Shown piece after piece: positions 25,154-33,200 of a DNA stretch of 35,699 bases. Position 1 is the stretch's first letter. The number at the start of each line of letters is the position of its first letter. The position numbers and the translations under genes were made by a program. Source of the stretch: a bacterium (GTDB lineage Bacteria > Myxococcota_A > UBA9160 > SZUA-336); NCBI GenBank assembly GCA_024226335.1, contig JAAELY010000192.1, forward strand, positions 1 through 35,699, read 5' to 3'. Under the pieces are notes generated by a model. It was not told where the DNA came from. It saw only the letters and a list, made by a program, of their open reading frames with translations, and searched no databases.

Positions 25154-26302
25154 ATGAAGAGTACACGTCGCGAAGAAGGCTCGGTGTTCATCTGGGTCGT
25201 GGCCAGCATTCTGGTGATTGTCGGTTTTGCCTCGATCGCCATCGACTCTGGACAGATCTACGTAGCGCGCACCCAACTGGCGAGTGCATCGGATGCGGGA
25301 GCCCTCGCTGGCATGCAGGTGTTGCGAGCGGGCGGTACCATGCTCGATGCGCGCGCGGCCGCGGTGCGCGTTGCGGAGAGGAACCGAGTGCTCAATGGCG
25401 GTGTGCAACTGGCCTCCAGTGACGTCGTAATGGGCGATTACGACTACGTGGGCCGCGTATTTACACCCGGGGGAATCACTCTGGCGCCGGCCCTGCAGGT
25501 GACCGCGCGTCGCACCGCCGGTTCGGGTGCCGGGCGGCTTCCGCTGGCGCTGGGGTCGGCGATCGGATCCGATAACGCAGATGTCCTCGCGCGTTCCGTT
25601 GCGAGTGTGGGCTGTCGAGAGATCGTCCTGGTACAGGACGTGACGATTTCCTTTACGGAAGAGATCGCCGACGCGCGGGAAGCCCTTCACGCATTCGTCG
25701 ACGTCATGGCATCCAACACTCTTCCAGGAGACAGGCTCGGTCTGGTGATCTTCGCGGCCGAGAGCCGAACTCTGGCGCCACTCAGTCCTTTCCCACAGTC
25801 GCGATCAGAACTGGATGCCTTGATCGACTCCGATGTCATTCACTGCGAAGGAAAACAGGCAAACGTGGCTCAGATCTTTCCCGGTGAGCACAAGAAGAGC
25901 TGCGATGGAACAGATCAGGCCATGGGTATCAACGAGGCGCGCGAACTCTTTGCCAATAACGACTCGACCTGTGGTGGAGAGCGTTCGATCGTGATCGTTA
26001 GTGACGGAGTGCCTTGCCCGACCTTTGGCAATGGGGGGCACGCACCGGGCGGAACCGAAGCGGGCGTCATCGCGGCTGCGGGCGCCGCCGAGGCAGAAGG
26101 CCTGTCGATCACCCCGATCATGCTCTACGATCTGGGAGCGGACTCAACCCAATGCAAGCAAATCCCGGGCATGGGAGCTCTCAAGTTCAATAACTCGATG
26201 GCGCGTGGCTGGGGTCGACCCTTGGATACGCCCGACGAGGAGGAACTGGTCGGCTTGCTGCGCTCGGTTCTGGATCAGATCCCGGTCCGTCTGGTCGAGT
26301 GA
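25154..26302 (+). CDS. tadG: TadG-like Tad pilus protein with vWA domain
   Basis: About 382 residues from the ATG at 25154 (GGCGGGAA upstream); an earlier GTG at 25127 is less likely. The N-terminus is the TadE/TadG-like Flp signature: basic MKSTRREEG, then a hydrophobic helix and ARTQLASASDAGALAGMQVL. A vWA domain follows with a complete-looking MIDAS: DVTIS at ~160, the GTDQAM threonine and VSDGVP. Several Cys in the vWA part could form disulfides. TadG is a periplasmic or surface-exposed part of Tad pili, and vWA domains usually bind proteins through a metal. It is the last gene of the operon; its stop abuts the stop of the next, convergent gene. Confidence 0.88.
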   Translation: MKSTRREEGSVFIWVVASILVIVGFASIAIDSGQIYVARTQLASASDAGALAGMQVLRAGGTMLDARAAAVRVAERNRVLNGGVQLASSDVVMGDYDYVGRVFTPGGITLAPALQVTARRTAGSGAGRLPLALGSAIGSDNADVLARSVASVGCREIVLVQDVTISFTEEIADAREALHAFVDVMASNTLPGDRLGLVIFAAESRTLAPLSPFPQSRSELDALIDSDVIHCEGKQANVAQIFPGEHKKSCDGTDQAMGINEARELFANNDSTCGGERSIVIVSDGVPCPTFGNGGHAPGGTEAGVIAAAGAAEAEGLSITPIMLYDLGADSTQCKQIPGMGALKFNNSMARGWGRPLDTPDEEELVGLLRSVLDQIPVRLVE

Positions 26303-26875
26303 TCAGAGCGGCTCGTTCTCTTCCTTCAAGCGGATCTGGCCGAAGTTCTGCGGGTGCTTGCCTTTGATGTCCGTGTAGAACTTCCGGATCTCGTCCATGT
26401 CGACCTTGACGTCGCCGGTCAGCCGGAGCTCGGGCCCAAAGCCTCCACGGCGACGTTCGAAATCCAGGAAACCCAGGACGACCGGAACATCTGCTGCTCG
26501 GGCAATCTGATAGAAACCGGACTTCCAGTACTCCGCTGGGCTGCGGGTCGCTTCGGCCGGCACGATCAGGATGAGTTCATCGCGCTCCGCGTACGCATCG
26601 GCCATCTGCTCGACCATGTTCGCGCGCCGATCCCGTCGAATCGGAATTGCGCCCAGTTTCGGCAGGAGCCAGGCTAGAGGCCCGCGAAACAGGCTGTGCT
26701 TCATCATGACCGAGAAGTCCAGGCCGTGAAGCCAACCCAGCGCCACCAGGTAGACAAAATCCCAGTTCGACGTGTGAGGCGCTGCGATCATCACGTACTT
26801 GGCCGTCGCGGGTGGTGATCCTTCGGACGCCCATCCCCTGGAGGCCAGCATCAGCCTTGCGATCGTTCTCTTCAT
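26303..26875 (-). CDS. PlsC-like lysophospholipid acyltransferase
   Basis: About 190 residues of the 1-acyl-glycerol-3-phosphate acyltransferase superfamily. The catalytic H-x4-D is H34-T-S-N-W-D39. The later substrate loop reads AEATRS at ~107-112, where most members have PEGTRS, so Pro and Gly are replaced. Missing those residues suggests an unusual acyl acceptor or an off-family role. ATG at 26875 gives family length; the frame stays open to 27085 but with Arg-rich residues only. A TATGCT -10-like hexamer sits nine bases before the ATG. Its stop abuts that of tadG (TGATCA), a tight convergent pair. Confidence 0.82.
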   Translation of the reverse strand: MKRTIARLMLASRGWASEGSPPATAKYVMIAAPHTSNWDFVYLVALGWLHGLDFSVMMKHSLFRGPLAWLLPKLGAIPIRRDRRANMVEQMADAYAERDELILIVPAEATRSPAEYWKSGFYQIARAADVPVVLGFLDFERRRGGFGPELRLTGDVKVDMDEIRKFYTDIKGKHPQNFGQIRLKEENEPL

Positions 26876-26997
26876 TCGGCCTACAGCATACTCTGGATTC
26901 TCGGGACATGCATGCAAGCAGGATGCAGAAGATTCCAGGAACGTCGTTCGCGAGCGAAAGACGCCGCGCGTCAACGCGAGTGGGCCTTTCCCCGACC

Positions 26998-27006
26998 TGC
27001 TAGAGT
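26998..27006 (+). promoter_or_regulatory. Extended -10 promoter candidate (TGCTAGAGT)
   Basis: TGCTAGAGT fits the extended -10 form TG-n-TANNNT, 30 bases before the DUF3617 gene. No clear -35 is seen, which is common for extended -10 promoters. The same motif occurs before two more genes (31011 and 32092). Confidence 0.4.
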
Positions 27007-27036
27007 AGCGGGTCCGAAACTCCTCGGAGGGAAGAA

Positions 27037-27498
27037 ATGTCTGCGCTCTCGAACCCGGTGATGCGCGTGCTTTGCGCGTCCGCAATCGCCGCCTTTCTGG
27101 CCCTGGGCGGTCTTCCGGTATCGGCTCAGGCCGCGGATCAGATCACATTGAAGAAGGGGCTGTGGAATTTTGAAACGACTTCGGTGATGTCGATGATGCC
27201 GGAGCCGAAGACCGGCCGCTCCAGCGAATGCATAAAAGATGACCGATTTGATCCACTTGCTGAAATGACCAAGGGTGGGGACTGCAAGATTCAAGAGCGT
27301 TCCCGGAGCGGCCAGACGCTGAAGTGGAAGATGCTGTGCTCCAACGCCATGGGTGGCCCTCCGATGGAAGGCAGTGGCGAGATGACCTCGACCGGAGATT
27401 CGGTCACCGGAAAGATGGTGAGCCGCATCGACATGGCCGGTTCTCCCATCGAGATTGATATCACCTGGAAGGGCCGTTTCGCCGGACCGTGCAAGTAG
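27037..27498 (+). CDS. DUF3617 family exported protein
   Basis: A 153-residue exported protein with a signal peptide ending VSAQA-A near residue 32. The mature part has the DUF3617 pattern: LKKGLWNFETTSVM (Trp after Gly-Leu), Cys in SSECIKDD, Cys in GGDCKIQE, a Gly-Glu-Met strand (EGSGEMTST) and a final GRFAGPCK. The function of DUF3617 is unknown. The start is supported by GGAGGG eight bases upstream. It diverges from the PlsC-like gene and probably stands alone. Confidence 0.85.
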   Translation: MSALSNPVMRVLCASAIAAFLALGGLPVSAQAADQITLKKGLWNFETTSVMSMMPEPKTGRSSECIKDDRFDPLAEMTKGGDCKIQERSRSGQTLKWKMLCSNAMGGPPMEGSGEMTSTGDSVTGKMVSRIDMAGSPIEIDITWKGRFAGPCK

Positions 27499-27626
27499 CC
27501 GGCAAGTACGCAACTAACGATACTGAAGACTGCATCGGATCGTGAAGTTTGGCGTTTCCCGATGGCTCGGGTTCGCGTAAACTGGACTTTGTGTTGCAGG
27601 GGTTGGTGAGTCCGGTTTGACTCGAG

Positions 27627-28974
27627 TTGCGTGTGCCCTTCTCGTTTTGCAGTTGCTACAGGTTCATCCTGGTGCTCGTTCTTCTGATGGAGGTCGCACC
27701 AGATGCAGCGCGTGCGCAACTCGCTTCCGTGGGGCAGGTAGACGTCGTTCCCTATGAGGTCTCCAGCGGACCCATGTCCAATCCAGACGACACCGAGCAA
27801 GTCGTGTTCCACGAGCGGATCGAGGTCGAGGGTGCCGACTGGATCCGCATCCGTTTTTCGAACGTCTCTCTGGTTGAAGACGGGAGGCTCGAAATTGCCG
27901 GTGCCAGCGGACAGGTGCAAGTGATTCGCGCCGCCGATGTGCCAGCGGACGGTCGGATCCTATCGGCGATGTGGGGCGCCGGGGTACTGGATCTGAGCCT
28001 GGTTCTGGAGCCGGGAGGCGTAAGCGCGGGGATCGCGACAGAAGAGTTGCATGTCGGTAGCCAGGGGGGGGCCACCCCTGCTTCCGCGCGCGATCTGTGG
28101 AACGAGCGACGATCGCATTCTCGTTCAAACCCCGGCCCCCTGCATCGTACGCATGATCGGAGCTGACGGTCGCTGGGCCACGGGTTTCATGATTTCCGAC
28201 AATCAACTGGTGACGGCCGGGCATGTCGCGATTGCGTTGGATTATCCATGGTCGATCCACGCCAATGTCCCTCCGTCCGTGGGCGGGGTCGTCGCCATGC
28301 CCTTGCCGGAGGATCAATTCCTCGTTTCTGACGCGAACCAGGCGCAAGTCGTATTGGGCAGCCCGTTCCTGGCGGGGCACGACTGGGCCATTGCGACCGT
28401 AGAAGGAAATGGCGTGCGCAATCCGGGGGAGAACTGTCTCGCACAGTATTCCTGCGGTTTCGATGCGAATGATGCGGGACGTGTCGTGACGGTATCGGGT
28501 TTCGGTCTCGACGACGAACCCGAACGCAATGGTGTCTTGCAGTCGGACACAGGGCCGAGCGTCGGAGGTGGCGTGAATGCCTATGACGTCCGCTATCAGC
28601 TGGACACGCGTGAAAGTAACAGCGGTTCGCCCATCATCGACGAAACGGGGCTGATCGTCGGCGTTCATGCGTTCGGAAATTGCGGAGGCACCGACACTAT
28701 TCCGCTCGGAGACAACGGAGGGAGCCTGTTCTCGAACCCAGGGTTTCTGCAAGCCCTGGAAGACGTCGCGGGAAAGGTGGTCTGCGATGGAGCGTCAGGG
28801 CTCGCGGTGCCTGTGCCCGTTCAGTCGAGGCCCTGGAGGAATCTGCTCGTTGCTTCTCTGCTCGCGTTGTCGCTCGCGTTTCAATCCATCAGCCCCAGGT
28901 CCATCTCGCCGCCGTTGTACAAATCGACGATCTCCGATTCGGACAGAACACCCCGCCAGATCGCCATGGAGTGA
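27627..28974 (+). pseudogene. Trypsin-like serine protease, split by a frameshift in a G8 run
   Basis: Two overlapping frames make one protein. The first (TTG at 27627 or GTG at 27633) has a signal peptide ending DAARAQ and a beta-rich region. It runs through a run of eight G (28064-28071) and then loses sense. The second frame, one base later, continues with a trypsin fold: GRWATGFMISDNQLVTAGHV (catalytic His), GHDWAIAT (Asp) and ESNSGSPIID (Ser). Seven G instead of eight would join both into a protein of about 448 residues. It could be a real mutation, a phase-variable tract or a sequencing error. The C-terminus has a hydrophobic helix near 28840-28880 and its end overlaps the convergent LamG gene by about 94 bases. 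Confidence 0.75.
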
Positions 28975-30887
28975 ATTCCTCCGGCGTATGGCGAGTAGGC
29001 CGATGTCGTGAGCCCGAGCATGACGGTTCGCGGACTGGCACTCGGCGATCCGGATTGTGCCTGTACGGCATGTCCGGTAACCTGCACGCCGTTCACGAAT
29101 ACCGTCACTACGCCCGCTTCACTGCGAAGCACGATATTGGACCAGTGTCCGGGAGTGATTCCAGCGCTGAATCGACCGTCGTAGAACTTCCGTCCGTCAA
29201 GAGAGTGAATCCTCAGATTTACCGGAGAACCCGGCTCATCCCCCGCATAATCGAGTGAGATTCTGTCTCCAGGTCCGTAGGGATTGGCCAGTTCGAATAC
29301 TCCCATTCGCAACCCCAGATGCGATGGGCGCATCCAGACCGAAATCGTCCACTCGTCGATGATGCCGATCTGTTGGTTCGGCAGACTCTTGAAGTATCGC
29401 CCTCGGCCATCGAACTCGGCATAGGTGCCGTCGGCGTCGGTTCGGATCTCATTGGATGTCATCAGGAATGCGTTCGCGCCGACGTCGATCGCGAATCTTC
29501 CGTGGTTCCCGTAGTCGCGTCCGTAGGCATTTGCGTCGTGCCCAAGGCGCCACCAGTGCAATGGCTGAAGTCCAGAAACCTCGTCTGCGGGTGGGACAAC
29601 GGGATCGGTCGGGTCAGCAGGAACATCGGGTTCAGCGGGCACGTCAGGCTCTGCGGGCAGGTCGAGTACGCGCAGATTGACATCGAAGTCCTTGAAGCCG
29701 TCGTTGTAGAGTTGCAGGGCGTCGTCAGCGCTGAGTTCGGTGTTCCAGAGAGTGACCGAGTGCACGCTTCCGGGGAATCCATGGCTTCCATCAGGTGCGC
29801 CGCCGAGCGTCATGCGCAGGGGCGTTTGATCCATATGTCCAGCCACCAGCAAGGTGTCCTCCGCGATCAGGATACCGTTGGCGAAGATCCGCAATCGGAT
29901 GCCGTCGGTAACGACGAGGAGATGTGTCCAGGCGCCCGACTGCAGGCCGCCGGTGCCACGGACGTCGAACAGGAGCTGGCCAGAAGATGCGTGGGCCGTG
30001 AGTGTGATCGGTGTATCGGGTTCATTTGCGTGCACCGAAAGAGTGATCGAGTTGGCGAGGTTCGTGGAGCTGGTCTGGATGTGGATGATGTCCATCTGTC
30101 GATTCAATGCGCTCGGCCGGACCCAGGCCGCGAGGCTCCAGGTACCCCATAGGCCGAACAATTGATTCTCCGGACTGTGCATCCGTTCGGAAACGCCGTC
30201 GAAGTCCACGTAGGAGCCATCGGCTGCCGTGCCAATGTCTGTGTCGGAGATTCCGATCATCTCAGCGCCCGCGTTGATCAGATTCTGAGCGTGGCCGAAG
30301 TCTCGGCCCGGAAACCCCGCGTCATCGCCGAGACGCCAGTGATGCAAGAGTGCGGTATCTGGATCGGCGCTCGAAACGGGTACTCCAGGATCGGGTACTG
30401 GTTCGGGATTCGGCTGCGGCAGCGGGTCTGGGGCGGGAACTGCGGGGGGCTCTTCGACTGGCGGGTCTGCGTTTTGCACAACGAGCCGGTTTGAGAAATC
30501 CGATTCGATCTGCTGCCCGTCCACGACAGAGTACGCGGTCATCTCGACGTCGTAATTGATGCCTTCATCCACCATGAACCAGTTGAGAGCCGTCGACCCG
30601 GACTTCACCATGGGTATACCCACATCGATGCCGACAAGGTCCCGAACATCGTCGCGAACGAAGTAGAAGCGATATCCTTCGACATTGGGGTCTCCGGATA
30701 ACCTGGACATGACCATGAGACGCCGCTCCCCGGCTTGGGTGGGCTCCAGGAATCCTACTTCTCGCTCAGCCGCGTGCGCGATGTTTGCGAACATCAGCAA
30801 GGTCACCGCAAGAGCAAGGCCGCGAAGCGGAACGGTGTCATGGAGGTGGAAGAATGACAGTCTCTGGGGGAGGTATGGGCTACTCAT
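28881..30887 (-). CDS. Exported protein with two LamG-like domains
   Basis: About 668 residues. A long signal-type N-terminus ends with the hydrophobic stretch LALAVTLLMFANIAHA. A Fn3-like segment (RLSGDPNVEGYRFYFVRDD) and a Pro-rich linker (PPAVPAPDPLPQPNPEP) follow. Then come two homologous concanavalin-type LamG domains: HHWRLGDDAGFPGRDFG with TWSLAAWVRPS, and HWWRLGHDANAYGRDYG with EWTISVWMRPS. Both end with LYNDG/LYNGG as LamG_3 domains do. The two halves are a clear internal duplication joined by a second Pro linker (EPDVPAEPDVPADP). Such proteins bind sugars or proteins at the cell surface. ATG at 30920 is an alternative start. Confidence 0.78.
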   Translation of the reverse strand: MSSPYLPQRLSFFHLHDTVPLRGLALAVTLLMFANIAHAAEREVGFLEPTQAGERRLMVMSRLSGDPNVEGYRFYFVRDDVRDLVGIDVGIPMVKSGSTALNWFMVDEGINYDVEMTAYSVVDGQQIESDFSNRLVVQNADPPVEEPPAVPAPDPLPQPNPEPVPDPGVPVSSADPDTALLHHWRLGDDAGFPGRDFGHAQNLINAGAEMIGISDTDIGTAADGSYVDFDGVSERMHSPENQLFGLWGTWSLAAWVRPSALNRQMDIIHIQTSSTNLANSITLSVHANEPDTPITLTAHASSGQLLFDVRGTGGLQSGAWTHLLVVTDGIRLRIFANGILIAEDTLLVAGHMDQTPLRMTLGGAPDGSHGFPGSVHSVTLWNTELSADDALQLYNDGFKDFDVNLRVLDLPAEPDVPAEPDVPADPTDPVVPPADEVSGLQPLHWWRLGHDANAYGRDYGNHGRFAIDVGANAFLMTSNEIRTDADGTYAEFDGRGRYFKSLPNQQIGIIDEWTISVWMRPSHLGLRMGVFELANPYGPGDRISLDYAGDEPGSPVNLRIHSLDGRKFYDGRFSAGITPGHWSNIVLRSEAGVVTVFVNGVQVTGHAVQAQSGSPSASPRTVMLGLTTSAYSPYAGGIHSMAIWRGVLSESEIVDLYNGGEMDLGLMD

Positions 30888-30922
30888 TTCGAGGTGTTCT
30901 TCGGTACCCTCTAAATGCATCT

Positions 30923-30938
30923 CGTGATGACAATCACG
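30923..30938. promoter_or_regulatory. Inverted repeat CGTGAT-N4-ATCACG between divergent genes
   Basis: CGTGATGACAATCACG has perfect six-base arms. It lies just upstream of the LamG gene and about 90 bases before the methyltransferase gene. This geometry fits an operator for a dimeric regulator, but no regulator gene is nearby. Chance is possible. Confidence 0.35.
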
Positions 30939-31010
30939 TCAGGAGCGCCTGCACATGAGTTGCCGGTCGGCATATCCCTTTCGATGAAGGGAGTGAGCGG
31001 CAACGCAGCC

Positions 31011-31019
31011 TGCTAGACT
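31011..31019 (+). promoter_or_regulatory. Extended -10 promoter candidate (TGCTAGACT), leaderless geometry
   Basis: TGCTAGACT ends eight bases before the GTG at 31028. Transcription usually starts six to eight bases after the -10, so the mRNA would begin at or one or two bases before the GTG. There is no Shine-Dalgarno sequence. Confidence 0.45.
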
Positions 31020-31027
31020 TCTGCGCC

Positions 31028-32077
31028 GTGCCAAGAAATCCACTCACCCGCACTCAGGAGGCCCTCAGAAGGCGATTTTCGAGGAATTCGGCCCCGAGAC
31101 GGGCCATGCGTCAGGTGGCCCGGGTCCGCAAGAGACTGCGCCATCTCTACCGCAGTCCCGTGGCCCGGTTGCTCTCGCGGGTCCTACCGGCTTCGGTCAT
31201 GAGCGATCGGCGCTTTTTCGCTCTCTGGGAACGGCGCGGGTATCACGCAATTCCCGTGCACTTCTACTCGCCGATTCCCGAGCCCCACACACTCGTCGAA
31301 CGGCTCTGGGAGACCGAGTCAGAGACCGTGGGGATCGATTGGAATGATGCCGGCCAACTCCGACTACTTGCGGATATTCAGTCCGGATACAAACGCGAAT
31401 ACGATCAGTTCCCGACCGAGCGACTCGACGATCCCTATCGCTTCAGCTTGGCGAACGGCAGCTTTGGACGTGTCGATGCAGAGATGCTCTACGGCATGGT
31501 GCGCCACATCAAGCCAAAGCATTTCGTCGAGATTGGTTCAGGGCACTCGACTCTGCTCGCTGCGCAAGCATTGCTGCGAAACGAGAAGGACGGCCAACCC
31601 GGCGAGTTGGTGGCGATTGAACCATTTCCCGACGCGCGTCTGCGGAATGGCTTCCCAGGCCTTTCTCGCGTGATCCCCAAGCCGGTGCAGGAGGTCGGAT
31701 TCGACGAGTTCGAAAGCCTTGAAGCAGGAGATATCCTGTTCATCGATTCCAGCCATGTACTCAAGACAGGCAGCGATGTCCAATACGAATTCCTGGAGAT
31801 CTTGCCGCGTCTTCGGCCAGGTGTGTTGGTCCACGTGCACGACATCTTCCTTCCCGCAGAGTATCCAAGGGAATGGGTTCTGGGGATGCATCGCTTCTGG
31901 AACGAACAGTACATCCTCCAGGCTTTTCTGAGCCTGAATTCGTCGTTCGAGGTGCTCTGGGGCGCTCACTACATGTCGCTGCACTATCGGGATGAACTGC
32001 GGGCCGCCTTCCGGATCGGAGGATCTGAGCCTCCAGATGCCAGTGGGGGGAGTTTCTGGATTCGGCGCGTCCGCTGA
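31028..32077 (+). CDS. Class I SAM-dependent methyltransferase
   Basis: About 349 residues. The first ~80 are very basic (Arg-rich) and may be a tail that contacts nucleic acid or a membrane. The methyltransferase core starts near 150: HIKPKHFVEIGSGHSTLLAA holds motif I (E-I-G-S-G), GELVAIEPFPDA is the acidic-loop region and DILFIDSSHVLKTGSDV the next strand, as in the Methyltransf_24 type. The protein ends with WIRRVR. The GTG at 31028 fits an extended -10 only eight bases upstream; ATG at 31106 or 31199 are alternatives. Substrate unknown. A radical SAM gene follows 34 bases later with its own promoter-like motif. Confidence 0.8.
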   Translation: MPRNPLTRTQEALRRRFSRNSAPRRAMRQVARVRKRLRHLYRSPVARLLSRVLPASVMSDRRFFALWERRGYHAIPVHFYSPIPEPHTLVERLWETESETVGIDWNDAGQLRLLADIQSGYKREYDQFPTERLDDPYRFSLANGSFGRVDAEMLYGMVRHIKPKHFVEIGSGHSTLLAAQALLRNEKDGQPGELVAIEPFPDARLRNGFPGLSRVIPKPVQEVGFDEFESLEAGDILFIDSSHVLKTGSDVQYEFLEILPRLRPGVLVHVHDIFLPAEYPREWVLGMHRFWNEQYILQAFLSLNSSFEVLWGAHYMSLHYRDELRAAFRIGGSEPPDASGGSFWIRRVR

Positions 32078-32091
32078 CCGACGTCCGGCAG

Positions 32092-32100
32092 ACTGCTAGA
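32092..32100 (+). promoter_or_regulatory. Extended -10 promoter candidate (TGCTAGACT), leaderless geometry
   Basis: The same nine bases as at 31011, ending eleven bases before the ATG at 32112. CTGACC (32074-32079) is a possible poor -35, 15 bases upstream of TAGACT. No Shine-Dalgarno sequence lies between the motif and the ATG, so the message would be leaderless or have only a few leader bases. Confidence 0.5.
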
Positions 32101-32111
32101 CTCGAAAACGA

Positions 32112-33200
32112 ATGCAAAGCGCGAATTCCAAGCCGAAGTGGCAATTCAACGTGGACCTCGTTGGCGGCTGCAACCTGCGCTGCCCGTCATGCCCAGTTGG
32201 AAACCAGCCCGAAGTCAAACAGCCACGTGGCTTCATGAAGCCTGAGATGCTCGATCGCATCGTGAGCAAAGCGAAGCTCGAATGCGATGGAAGAGTCGAC
32301 TTCGCGCTGTACAACTGGACCGAGCCTTTCTTGCATCCGCACCTCGCAGAGATGATTCAGGTCATCAACTCCCATGGCCTGACGGCGGGCATCAGCTCGA
32401 ATTTCAACATCATGAAGAATATCGATGCCGTCATGGAGGCGAATCCGCGCTACCTGAAGATGTCGGTTTCGGGCTTCAACCAGCAGAGCTACGGGATCAC
32501 GCATCGCAAAGGTGACATCGAACTGGTCAAACAGAACATGAAACGGGTCGCTGAAGCGAAACTGCGCGCACGCGCGAGCACTCGCCTGGCCGTTCCTTTT
32601 CACCGCTACCTGGGCAATCACGAAGAAGAAGTCCAGATGTCTGCCTACGCGCAATCACTGGGATTTGAGTTCGATCCGGCCTGGGCGTATCTGATGCCGC
32701 TCGAGAAGGTCCTGGCCTTGGCCGACCCCGATGCAACCGATGTGAAGCTCACCGACGAAGATCGTGAAGTGGTTGCTCGTCTCGCTCTGCCGCTGGACAA
32801 GGCACTCGAGGTCGTGCGCGACGTAGACGAAGAGCACTGCAAGTTGCGGGATCAGCAGATGGCAATCAACTGCGAAGGCGGGGTGATGCTTTGCTGCACG
32901 GTCTATGATCCGAGAAAGTACACGCTCGGCTCCTATCTGGATATTCCGCTTGCGGAGTTGCAGGCGCTCAAGAAGGATCACGAGCAATGCAAGAGCTGTA
33001 TGGAGAACGGTTTGCACGTTCTGTTCACATACGCCTCGACGAAACTCGATGAGATCGCGCTCGAGAACGTTGCCCGCCACTATCCCGAGGCCCACCTTCA
33101 ATCGATGTCGGAGCGGCACCGAAGACGCCCGCGCGGAATCCGCGCCTGGCCGCGCAAACTGCGCCGACAGTGGGGCAAGTTTCGCGCACCCCCGAACTAG
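32112..33200 (+). CDS. Radical SAM protein with SPASM-like C-terminal Cys cluster
   Basis: A 362-residue protein. The 4Fe-4S cluster motif is C20-N-L-R-C24-P-S-C27 right after the first strand (FNVDLVGGCNLRCPSCP). The barrel follows (FALYNWTEPFLHPHLAEMI, LTAGISSNFNIMKN, LKMSVSGFNQQSY). The C-terminal part has CEGGVMLCCTVYDP and CKSCMENG, a SPASM-like set of Cys for auxiliary clusters. The last ~45 residues are Arg-rich. Such enzymes make radical-based changes in peptides or small molecules. The neighbouring methyltransferase suggests a joint modification pathway, which is inference. Its end overlaps the convergent hydrolase by four bases. Confidence 0.87.
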   Translation: MQSANSKPKWQFNVDLVGGCNLRCPSCPVGNQPEVKQPRGFMKPEMLDRIVSKAKLECDGRVDFALYNWTEPFLHPHLAEMIQVINSHGLTAGISSNFNIMKNIDAVMEANPRYLKMSVSGFNQQSYGITHRKGDIELVKQNMKRVAEAKLRARASTRLAVPFHRYLGNHEEEVQMSAYAQSLGFEFDPAWAYLMPLEKVLALADPDATDVKLTDEDREVVARLALPLDKALEVVRDVDEEHCKLRDQQMAINCEGGVMLCCTVYDPRKYTLGSYLDIPLAELQALKKDHEQCKSCMENGLHVLFTYASTKLDEIALENVARHYPEAHLQSMSERHRRRPRGIRAWPRKLRRQWGKFRAPPN

